DNA from: Solimonas sp964507195
Lineage (GTDB): Bacteria; Pseudomonadota; Gammaproteobacteria; Nevskiales; Nevskiaceae
NCBI GenBank assembly: GCA_964507195.1
Contig: CAZDPA010000222.1
Span: 1-5,418, forward strand
Length of the DNA stretch: 5,418 nucleotides
Reading direction: 5' to 3'
A program made the translations under genes and the position numbers. Positions 1 to 5,418 of this stretch are shown piece by piece. Position 1 is the first letter of the stretch; each line of letters starts with the position of its first letter. Below the pieces are notes generated by a model. That model saw only the letters and a program-made list of their open reading frames with translations. It searched no databases and was not told where the DNA came from.

Positions 1-1
1 C

Positions 2-853
2 GGCAAGGGCAACGACCAGGTGCGCTTCGAACTCGGCGCCTATCACTTCAACCCGGCGATCAAGGTCATCGCGCCATGGCGTGAGTGGGATCTGACCAGC
101 CGCGAAACCCTGCTGGCCTACGCGGCGAAGCACAAGATTCCCATCACCAAGAAGAAGGGTGGCGGCTCGCCGTACTCGATGGACGCCAACGCCCTGCACA
201 TCTCGTATGAAGGTGGCGGTCTGGAAGATCCGTGGTGGGTGCCGGACGACAGCATCTGGCGCTGGACGAAGAACCCGGAACAGGCGCCGGCAACGCCCGA
301 GTACATCACGCTCAAGTTCAAGCACGGCGACGTGGTTGCCGTGAACGGCAAGAAGATGTCGCCGTACAAGGTGCTGGCGCTGCTCAACGAGTTGGGCGGC
401 AAACATGGCATCGGCCGTCTCGACATCGTCGAGAACCGCTACGTCGGCATGAAGTCGCGCGGCTGCTATGAAACGCCGGGCGGCACGATCCTGCTGAAGG
501 CGCATCGCGCGATCGAGAGCATCACGCTCGACCGCGAGCAGGCGCATCTGAAGGACGAGATCATGCCGCGCTACGCCAAGCTGATCTACAACGGCTACTG
601 GTTCTCGCCGGAGCGTCGCGCGCTACAGGCGCTGATTGACGACACCCAGACCAAGGTCAACGGCGAAGTGCGCCTCAAGCTCTACAAGGGCAATGTCTAC
701 AACGCCGGCCGCCGCTCAGCCGACACGCTGTTCGACGCCAAGATCGCAACGTTTGAAGACGACCGCGGTGCCTACAACCAGAAGGATGCGGAAGGGTTCA
801 TTCGCCTGAACGCTCTGCGCCTGCGGATTGGCGCCAAGCGCGATCGCAAGTAA
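2..853 (+). CDS. argG: Argininosuccinate synthase, C-terminal 283 residues (5' end outside window)
   Basis: Argininosuccinate synthase joins citrulline and aspartate using ATP (released as AMP and PPi) in the cytoplasm. This is the penultimate step of arginine synthesis. The frame is open from base 2 and begins in the family signature GKGNDQVRFE, whose Asn-Asp and Arg contact aspartate and citrulline in characterised enzymes. Further on are SPYSMDAN and HISYEGG, then DIVENRYVGMKSRG (Glu codon 431-433) and the GCYETPGG Tyr (467-469). These match the citrulline-binding residues known from the human enzyme. Next come GYWFSPE and, near the end, FEDDRGAYNQKDAEGF. The family is usually about 400 residues, so roughly the first 115-120 are missing. 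The first GTG in the frame (base 20) lies inside the signature motif and is not the start. The sequence looks like the short bacterial/eukaryotic type, not the longer E. coli type. The gene ends 16 nt before a hairpin terminator, so it is the last gene of its unit. Confidence 0.97.
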   Translation, partial: GKGNDQVRFELGAYHFNPAIKVIAPWREWDLTSRETLLAYAAKHKIPITKKKGGGSPYSMDANALHISYEGGGLEDPWWVPDDSIWRWTKNPEQAPATPEYITLKFKHGDVVAVNGKKMSPYKVLALLNELGGKHGIGRLDIVENRYVGMKSRGCYETPGGTILLKAHRAIESITLDREQAHLKDEIMPRYAKLIYNGYWFSPERRALQALIDDTQTKVNGEVRLKLYKGNVYNAGRRSADTLFDAKIATFEDDRGAYNQKDAEGFIRLNALRLRIGAKRDRK

Positions 854-869
854 GCGTCGCTGCGGTATG

Positions 870-897
870 AAAAAGCCGGCCATTGGGCCGGCTTTTT
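870..897. terminator. Bidirectional rho-independent terminator between argG and mscS
   Basis: Bases 870-881 and 886-897 form a perfect 12-bp inverted repeat (AAAAAGCCGGCC / GGCCGGCTTTTT) around the 4-nt loop ATTG. The GC-rich core is flanked by A5 on one side and T5 on the other. The structure therefore gives a hairpin plus U-tract in both directions. On the plus strand it lies 16 nt after the argG stop. On the minus strand it overlaps the mscS stop codon (896-898). One element can thus end both convergent transcripts. Confidence 0.93.
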
Positions 898-1798
898 ACG
901 TTTCCCGTTTCTCGTTTCCCGGTTCCCAAGCCCTGGCCAGTTCCTGCAGGCCCTCGACATGTACGGTGCGCTGTGGAAACGGGATGTCGATGCCGTTTTC
1001 ATCAAACATCAGTTTGATGCGCTCTGTGAGATCGCACTGCACCGCCCACCAGTCGTCAGTCTTGACCCACAGGCGCACAGCAAAATTCACTGCGTTGTCG
1101 GCAAGTTCCTTCACATCGACTGTTGCGGCTGGCGTCGGCAGACCGCGCGGCTCAGAGGTCAACAGTGCCAACAACAGCTGTTTGGCCTTGCGCAGGTCCG
1201 AGCCGTAGGCAATGCCGACGGTGAGGTCTACGCGTCGTGTCGGCAGCGCGCTGAAGTTGGTGATGGTACTTGTCGTGATGTTCGAGTTCGGTACGTAGAC
1301 GACCTGATTGTCCAGTGTCTTGAGCACGGTGTGGACGATCTTGATCTCATCGACCAGCCCCAGCGTGCCGCCGACGTTGACCAGATCACCGCGCTTGAAC
1401 GGGCGGAACACGATCAGGATCACGCCTGCCGCGAGGGAGGAAAGCTGACCTTGCAGCGACAGGCCGATGGCCAGCGCCATGCCGCCAAGAATCGCGGCAG
1501 CGGATGTCGTCTCTACGCCCAGTTTGCCCAGCGCAGTGATGACGACCACCGCCATTGCCAGGCCGTACAGCACGTTGCCGACGAAGCGGGACAGGGTTTC
1601 GTCCATGCGCGCGCGTTGCATTGCCTTGCGCAGCAGCCGCACGAGCAGGGCCGCTGCCCATTTGCCGACCAGGAAGATCGCGAGCGCGGCGGCAACATTG
1701 ATCAGCCACGGCGCGGCAAGTTCAATCAGGTGCTCGCTGTCCTTGAGTTTTTCCAGGTACGGCTTGATCGACATGGCAATGCTCGTCATTTCAGCCAA
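896..1798 (-). CDS. mscS: Small-conductance mechanosensitive channel, MscS family (300 aa)
   Basis: This is an inner-membrane channel that opens under membrane tension to release solutes in hypo-osmotic shock; the family forms heptamers. Hydrophobic segments lie at about residues 31-54 (TM1) and 73-93 (TM2). The pore helix TM3 spans about 97-127. It carries the Ala/Gly-rich GGMALAIGLSLQG run, in which Leu109, Leu113 and Gly117 align with the E. coli pore Leu105, Leu109 and kink Gly113. FRPFKRGD (131-138) opens the beta domain, VPNSNI (169-174) follows, and FPQ (274-276) lies near the end of the cytoplasmic cage. Length is close to the 286 residues of E. coli MscS. I chose the TTG at 1798 because GAGGA lies 9 nt upstream. 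ATG codons at 1789 and 1774 are alternatives with poorer ribosome-site spacing. The gene starts 12 nt after lptB and is probably cotranscribed with it. The last nine residues come from a tandem DNA repeat. Confidence 0.93.
   Translation of the reverse strand: MAEMTSIAMSIKPYLEKLKDSEHLIELAAPWLINVAAALAIFLVGKWAAALLVRLLRKAMQRARMDETLSRFVGNVLYGLAMAVVVITALGKLGVETTSAAAILGGMALAIGLSLQGQLSSLAAGVILIVFRPFKRGDLVNVGGTLGLVDEIKIVHTVLKTLDNQVVYVPNSNITTSTITNFSALPTRRVDLTVGIAYGSDLRKAKQLLLALLTSEPRGLPTPAATVDVKELADNAVNFAVRLWVKTDDWWAVQCDLTERIKLMFDENGIDIPFPQRTVHVEGLQELARAWEPGNEKRET
899..926. repeat. Tandem heptamer repeat, four copies of CGTTTCC type
   Basis: The plus strand reads CGTTTCC, CGTTTCT, CGTTTCC, CGGTTCC: four adjacent 7-nt units with one mismatch each in units two and four. 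The array abuts the shared terminator. On the minus strand it encodes the last nine residues of MscS (EPGNEKRET). It resembles the CGATTCC-type heptamer arrays I recall from intergenic DNA of Xanthomonadales; that comparison is from memory and not tested here. Confidence 0.7.
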
Positions 1799-1807
1799 AT
1801 CAGAACA

Positions 1808-1810
1808 TCC

Positions 1811-1812
<2 letters not shown>
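1808..1812 (-). promoter_or_regulatory. Ribosome binding site deciding the mscS TTG start
   Basis: GAGGA on the minus strand overlaps the lptB stop codon (1811-1813) and lies 9 nt before the TTG at 1798. It is 18 nt before the ATG at 1789, which is too far. This favours the TTG start and suggests that ribosomes finishing lptB help initiate mscS. Confidence 0.55.
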
Positions 1813-2538
<726 letters not shown>

Positions 2539-2542
<4 letters not shown>

Positions 2543-3159
2543 CGCGTCGGCTCCGTCGGTGCAGCTACGGGCGCCGGAGCAGTTTGTGTTGCAGTGGGTG
2601 TTGCAGCAGGAGTGGGCGTTTTCGCGCCGTTCTTCTGCGGCGGCTGGATGACGATGCGCACCTGACCGTTCTGGCCGCCTGCCGCCTTGATCCGGCGCTC
2701 GGCGACGACGTACTCGATCAAACCGCCGGCGACTTCATCGCCATTGCGCAGCAGACGCGCACTGTCACGCAGACGGATGACGCCTTCGCGCGAGCTGTAG
2801 TCCATCTGTTTGGCTTCGGCGTCGACAGGTTGCGCCATGATGCTCTTCTGCGAGTCAGCAACGCCCAGGTGTTTCAGGTGCGCCGGCGCTCCGGTGATCT
2901 GCGCCTCGAACTGGCCGTCGGCGGATTGGGTGACGGTCATGCGATCTCCGCGCAGGGTCAATGCGCCGGATTGCAGCGAGACATTGCCTTCGTATTCCAT
3001 TGCGCCGCCCTGCACCCATTCGGCGCGATCGGCAGTCAGCGTCACCGGGCCGTCCGGCCGGAGCAGTTCGACATCGGCGTTGTCCTGTGCATGAACGGGG
3101 CTGCCGGCAACCAGCGCCAGCACCAGCACGGTCATCCGCCACTCAGCGCTGCGGTTCAT
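2539..3159 (-). CDS. lptA: LPS periplasmic bridge protein LptA (206 aa)
   Basis: LptA oligomerises in the periplasm through its OstA/LptA beta-jellyroll fold and links LptC to LptD, carrying LPS across. The frame stays open further upstream to 3288, but I place the start at the ATG at 3159. From there the protein begins with a signal peptide: Arg3 and Arg8, a hydrophobic core at about 9-19, and probable cleavage after SPVHA (residue 24). AAGG also lies 6 nt upstream. The mature part shows the family pattern PVTLTADRAEW, MEYEGNVSLQSGALTLRGDR, then ARLLRNGDEVAGGLIEYV. The last ~35 residues, from about QPPQ (172), are a Pro/Thr/Ala-rich tail that probably lies outside the fold. That makes the protein longer than E. 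coli LptA (185). Its start overlaps the end of lptC by 17 nt and its stop overlaps lptB by 4 nt. Confidence 0.93.
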
Positions 3160-3706
3160 GGCGGACCTTGACCTGCGATTTGAAGCTGACGTGTTCGGCT
3201 GCCCAGTCGGCATGCATGCCGACGGCGTCGAGCGTCTGGCCAAGACTGCGTGCGACCACGCTGGCGTCGGTGTCGAGCGTGCGGGCATTCCAGTTCACGA
3301 ACAGACTCGAAGTCTGCATCGCCAGCGGCCGCTGTTCGCGCGACTGACCCTGCAGATCGACGTCCGGATGCAGCTTGAGGATCTCCTGCCCGGCGGCGAC
3401 GCTGCCGCGCGCGGCAGTCAGCGTCCACTGGTTGGCGCCGAGCGTCCTGAGGTCGATATCGGTCATTTCCATCGACGCATCGTCGAAGTAGTCGACATCG
3501 CGTGCGGTCAGTTCGAACAGCGGTGCACCGCGGTCGTCGTAACGCTGCCAGCGGGCGCCTTCGATGTGATAGCGCGGCCGCTCCTCCGAGAGATCCGTGG
3601 TCTCGGTCGCGGACTCACGAAAGCCGGCAATGGTCAGCCATGCAGCGACTGCAGCCAGCGCCGCGAGCGCCGGAAACACGACCGCCTGGCGATCAATGCC
3701 GCTCAT
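3143..3706 (-). CDS. lptC: LPS export protein LptC, inner-membrane anchored (187 aa)
   Basis: LptC is a bitopic inner-membrane protein whose periplasmic domain accepts LPS from LptB2FG and hands it to LptA. From the ATG at 3706 the protein has a short N-terminus and one hydrophobic helix at about residues 8-28. A periplasmic region follows with YHIEGARWQRYDDRGAPLFE (46-65) and DVDYFDDASME (70-80), the LptC-type pattern. The frame remains open upstream to 3790, but the extra Arg/Gly/Pro-rich stretch overlaps kdsC and looks spurious. The ATG at 3706 overlaps the kdsC stop as ATGA. Length is close to E. coli LptC (191). Sequence identity in this family is low, so position between kdsC and lptA carries much of the assignment. 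The nearest Shine-Dalgarno-like AGGA is 12 nt upstream, so translation probably relies on coupling to kdsC. Confidence 0.9.
   Translation of the reverse strand: MSGIDRQAVVFPALAALAAVAAWLTIAGFRESATETTDLSEERPRYHIEGARWQRYDDRGAPLFELTARDVDYFDDASMEMTDIDLRTLGANQWTLTAARGSVAAGQEILKLHPDVDLQGQSREQRPLAMQTSSLFVNWNARTLDTDASVVARSLGQTLDAVGMHADWAAEHVSFKSQVKVRHEPQR
3166..3169 (-). promoter_or_regulatory. Ribosome binding site deciding the lptA start
   Basis: AAGG on the minus strand, with a 6-nt spacer to the ATG at 3159, lies inside the last codons of lptC. It supports this start over the upstream alternative at 3288. The 3159 start also gives a proper signal peptide. Confidence 0.55.
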
Positions 3707-4221
3707 GCAGGCAAGCGGTCCTGGGCGGCGAGCAGCAGGTCCACCGCTTCGCGTACCGCGCCGTGACCGCCGTTGTAACGGCTGACCCAATGCGCGATCT
3801 TCATCGCACTGTCGTGGGCATCTGCCACGGTCAACGCCAGGCCCACGCGGCGCAGCAAAGGCACGTCAGGGACGTCGTCGCCCATGTGCGCGCATTGCGC
3901 GTCGCTCAAGCCCATTTCCTTGCACATGCGCAGATAGGCCGGCTCCTTGTCTTCGGTATCCAGTGCGATGTGCTGGATGCCGAGCCAGCCGAGGCGCGTG
4001 CGCATCGCTTCCGAAGGCCGTCCGCTGATGACCGCGAGCTGCAGGCCCTGCTTGAGCGCGAGCTTGATGCCATAGCCGTCGCGGACGAAATTGGTCTTGG
4101 TTTCCTCGCCGTTCGGGCCGATATAGAGCTTGCCGTCGGTGAGCACGCCGTCGATGTCGAGGAACAGGCAGCGGATGTCGCGCGCACGGCGCTGCACTTC
4201 TTCCTTGGCGAGCAGGCTCAC
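3703..4221 (-). CDS. kdsC: 3-deoxy-D-manno-octulosonate 8-phosphate phosphatase KdsC (172 aa)
   Basis: KdsC removes the phosphate from KDO 8-phosphate in the cytoplasm, giving KDO for the LPS inner core. It is a small HAD-superfamily enzyme without a large cap domain. Motif I is LDIDGVLTDG, with the nucleophile Asp22 and the acid/base Asp24. Motif II is VISGRPS with Ser66, motif III is the Lys92 of DTEDKEP, and motif IV is MGDDVPD (Asp115, Asp116, Asp119). NFVRDGYGIKLAL (44-56) and the C-terminal GGHGAVREAVDLLL (151-164) are KdsC hallmarks. The start is a GTG at 4221: an in-frame TGA lies about 36 nt upstream with no other good start between, and AGGTG sits 5 nt before the GTG. At 172 residues it is slightly shorter at the N-terminus than E. 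coli KdsC (188). Its stop overlaps the lptC start (ATGA). Confidence 0.96.
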   Translation of the reverse strand: MSLLAKEEVQRRARDIRCLFLDIDGVLTDGKLYIGPNGEETKTNFVRDGYGIKLALKQGLQLAVISGRPSEAMRTRLGWLGIQHIALDTEDKEPAYLRMCKEMGLSDAQCAHMGDDVPDVPLLRRVGLALTVADAHDSAMKIAHWVSRYNGGHGAVREAVDLLLAAQDRLPA

Positions 4222-4325
4222 GGCTGCACCTGATGTCCTGTGGGCACGCGGAGTTCAAGCCATGAGCTGACGCACGCCTCCCGCACCCGTTGCGCTTCGC
4301 GCAAGCACCGTGTCGGCGTGCTCAT
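4218..4325 (-). CDS. Possible small protein bridging kdsD and kdsC (35 aa, unknown)
   Basis: I do not recognise this ORF. Its ATG (4325-4323) shares one base with the kdsD stop (TGATG). Its TGA (4220-4218) overlaps the kdsC GTG start as GTGA, so it fills the roughly 100-nt gap exactly. GGAG lies 7 nt upstream (4333-4336), inside the last kdsD codons. The peptide starts MSTPTRCLRE and ends GHQVQP. It has two Cys (residues 7 and 18), is Arg-rich, and has no obvious membrane segment. By my hand count, G+C at codon positions 1, 2 and 3 is about 69, 57 and 74 percent, a mild coding-like pattern. Against it: a stop-free run of this length is not rare in GC-rich DNA, and I know of no family. It could instead be an untranslated spacer, or a leader whose translation couples kdsC to kdsD. 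Confidence 0.33.
   Translation of the reverse strand: MSTPTRCLREAQRVREACVSSWLELRVPTGHQVQP
4227..4231 (-). promoter_or_regulatory. Ribosome binding site of kdsC
   Basis: AGGTG on the minus strand, 5 nt before the GTG at 4221, supports the non-ATG start of kdsC. It lies within the last codons of the putative small ORF 4325-4218. Confidence 0.5.
4290..4304 (-). other. Compact hairpin in the kdsD-kdsC gap
   Basis: On the minus strand, TTGCGC and GCGCAA form a perfect 6-bp stem closed by a GAA triloop. The centre GCGAAGC is the known, unusually stable DNA mini-hairpin motif. No T-run follows, so it is not a rho-independent terminator. It could be an RNA processing or mRNA-stability element, or simply codons 8-12 of the possible small ORF. 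Confidence 0.35.
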
Positions 4326-5296
4326 CAGACCACTCCGGCGCGCAGCAGGTCGTGCATGTGCACGACGCCGATCAGGTGCTGCTGCTCGTCCTTGACCAGC
4401 ACGGCGGTGATCTTGTGTTTCTCCATCAGCGCAACCGCTTCGGCGGCGAGCTGGCCAGCCGTGATCGACTTGCCGCCGCGGGTCATGACCTCGGCGATCT
4501 TCGCGGTGCGCACGTCGATGCCCTGGTCGAGCACGCGGCGCAGATCGCCGTCGGTGAACACGCCGGTGACTTCATTGGTGGGCGTCGTGATGACCGCCAT
4601 GCCGAGACCCTTGCGCGACATTTCGAGCAGGGCCTGGCTGAGCGTGGCGTCTGCAGACACCGTCGGCAGCCGTTCGCCGCTGTGCATTACGTCGCTGATC
4701 TTGAGCAGCAGGCGCCGGCCCAGGGAGCCGCCCGGATGCGACATCGCGAAATCTTCCGGCGTGAAGCCACGCGCCTCGAGCAGGGCGACGGCCAGGGCAT
4801 CGCCCATCGCCAGCGTCGCGGTGGTGCTGGAGGTCGGTGCGAGATTGAGGGGGCAGGCTTCCAGTGCGACCGACACATCAATATGGACTTCGGCAGCCTG
4901 GGCCAGGGTCGAGCCGGGTTTGCCGGTCATCGAGATCATCGGCACGCCCATCCGCTTGAGCAGCGGCAGCAGCGTGATCATCTCGTGGGTTTCGCCGGAA
5001 TACGACAGCGCGAGGACGACGTCCTGGCGCGTGATCATGCCGAGGTCGCCGTGGCTGGCTTCGCCAGGGTGAACGAAGAACGCCGGTGTGCCGGTCGACG
5101 CAAACGTCGCGGCGAGCTTGCTGCCGATATGGCCGGACTTGCCCATGCCGATCACGACCAGGCGGCCCTTGCAGCCCAGCATGATGCGGCAGGCCTCGGC
5201 GAACTTGTCATCGACGCGATCGGTCAGTGCCGAAATGGCGTCGCGTTCGATTTCAAGGGCGCGACGCCCCAGCGCTTTGAGTTTTTCGGCGTCCAT
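4325..5296 (-). CDS. kdsD: D-arabinose 5-phosphate isomerase KdsD (323 aa)
   Basis: KdsD interconverts D-ribulose 5-phosphate and D-arabinose 5-phosphate in the cytoplasm, the first committed step towards KDO. The N-terminal SIS sugar-phosphate domain (about 42-175) has GMGKSGHIG (50-58), ASTGTPAFFVHPGEASHGD (66-84), SYSGETHE (98-105) and APTSSTTATLAMGDALAV. A tandem CBS pair follows (about 204-262 and 268-323), with FTDGDLRR and the C-terminal HMHDLLRAGVV. Lys53, Glu105, Glu146 and His187 align with the catalytic Lys59, Glu111, Glu152 and His193 of E. coli KdsD. The protein is nearly colinear with that enzyme (328 aa), only a few residues shorter at the N-terminus. The ATG at 5296 has no clear Shine-Dalgarno sequence (upstream ACCCTTTCG). 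It is the first gene of the minus-strand operon, with a -10-like box 27 nt upstream. Confidence 0.97.
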   Translation of the reverse strand: MDAEKLKALGRRALEIERDAISALTDRVDDKFAEACRIMLGCKGRLVVIGMGKSGHIGSKLAATFASTGTPAFFVHPGEASHGDLGMITRQDVVLALSYSGETHEMITLLPLLKRMGVPMISMTGKPGSTLAQAAEVHIDVSVALEACPLNLAPTSSTTATLAMGDALAVALLEARGFTPEDFAMSHPGGSLGRRLLLKISDVMHSGERLPTVSADATLSQALLEMSRKGLGMAVITTPTNEVTGVFTDGDLRRVLDQGIDVRTAKIAEVMTRGGKSITAGQLAAEAVALMEKHKITAVLVKDEQQHLIGVVHMHDLLRAGVV

Positions 5297-5418
5297 CGAA
5301 AGGGTTAAATGAATGCGGAGGGCAGTATAAGCGGGTCGGCTTAACCGCGGCGGGCTAGTCCACTGAATCGCTGAAACCGGCTGGGCGCCTGCCCGCCGAT
5401 GCGGGCGCGCTGCGGCGT
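5297..5418. other. Upstream region of the kdsD operon, no gene supported
   Basis: These 122 bases hold the putative kdsD promoter and the start of whatever lies beyond the window edge. Short open stretches run off the right edge on both strands (for example minus strand 5418-5341, plus-strand ATG at 5399). None is long enough to assign. A 6-bp inverted repeat GCCCGC/GCGGGC sits at 5391-5406 without a T-run. Confidence 0.4.
5324..5329 (-). promoter_or_regulatory. Probable -10 element of the kdsD-lpt operon promoter
   Basis: The minus strand reads TATACT, one mismatch from the sigma-70 -10 consensus, in an otherwise GC-rich stretch. Transcription would start near 5317, leaving a leader of about 20 nt before the kdsD ATG. 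I see no convincing -35 hexamer at 16-18 nt spacing and no extended -10 TG. The promoter may therefore be weak or activator-dependent. The box lies between a GGTTAA/TTAACC inverted pair (5303-5308 and 5341-5346). Confidence 0.45.

Noticed and set aside
828..1208. Plus-strand open frame running from the argG end through the terminator
   Set aside because: It would read through a strong terminator hairpin, overlaps mscS antisense, and has no ribosome site or domain.
3160..3288. 43-residue N-terminal extension of LptA
   Set aside because: It overlaps lptC coding sequence, is Ser/Arg/Pro-rich, and would bury the signal peptide that starts cleanly at 3159.
3707..3790. 28-residue N-terminal extension of LptC
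   Set aside because: It overlaps kdsC, is Arg/Gly-rich, and would precede the membrane anchor. The ATG at 3706 fits the ATGA overlap.
4310..5308. Plus-strand open frame of 332 codons antisense to kdsD
   Set aside because: It is the shadow of kdsD, which has all catalytic residues. The antisense product is low-complexity in His/Arg/Gln/Asp and has no family resemblance.
5391..5406. GCCCGC/GCGGGC hairpin near the right edge
   Set aside because: Six bp, no T-run, in very GC-rich DNA; such repeats are expected by chance.
5341..5418. Minus-strand open stretch ending in TAA at 5343-5341, possibly the 3' end of an upstream gene
   Set aside because: Only about 25 codons are visible and the other frames are similarly open, so a real gene end cannot be told from chance.
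5399..5418. Plus-strand ATG at the right edge as start of a divergent gene
   Set aside because: Six codons only, with no ribosome site or promoter that I can support.

Overview
The window is GC-rich and almost entirely coding. It reads as chromosomal DNA of a Gram-negative proteobacterium. The closest protein resemblances I can recall are gammaproteobacterial: KdsD and KdsC align well with the E. coli proteins, and the Lpt genes follow the usual order. A short tandem array of the heptamer CGTTTCC at 899-926 resembles the CGATTCC-type repeats I remember from intergenic DNA of Xanthomonadales (Xanthomonas, Stenotrophomonas, Lysobacter). I therefore lean towards that order, but this is inference from memory.

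Layout. On the plus strand, positions 2-853 hold the 3' two-thirds of argG (argininosuccinate synthase), followed by a strong hairpin terminator at 870-897. Everything else is one minus-strand gene train, read from right to left. It begins at a likely promoter near 5324-5329 and runs kdsD (5296-4325), a possible 35-codon ORF (4325-4218), kdsC (4221-3703), lptC (3706-3143), lptA (3159-2539), lptB (2542-1811) and an mscS-type channel gene (1798-896). The mscS stop codon lies inside the same terminator hairpin, so argG and the operon converge on a shared bidirectional terminator.

How the genes work together. KdsD isomerises ribulose 5-phosphate to arabinose 5-phosphate. KdsC dephosphorylates KDO 8-phosphate to KDO, the sugar linking lipid A to the LPS core. 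LptC, LptA and LptB are the inner-membrane anchor, periplasmic bridge and cytoplasmic ATPase of the machine that carries finished LPS to the outer membrane. The start/stop overlaps (4 nt kdsC-lptC, 17 nt lptC-lptA, 4 nt lptA-lptB) and the 12 nt lptB-mscS gap point to one translationally coupled transcript. MscS is a membrane-tension valve that protects the envelope in osmotic downshock. It sits where rpoN commonly follows lptB.

I see no mobile element, CRISPR array, tRNA or rRNA, and no clearly novel multi-gene system. The observations most worth a second look are the unlisted small ORF that exactly bridges kdsD and kdsC with overlaps at both ends, the placement of mscS in the rpoN slot, and the heptamer repeat that forms the last codons of mscS.
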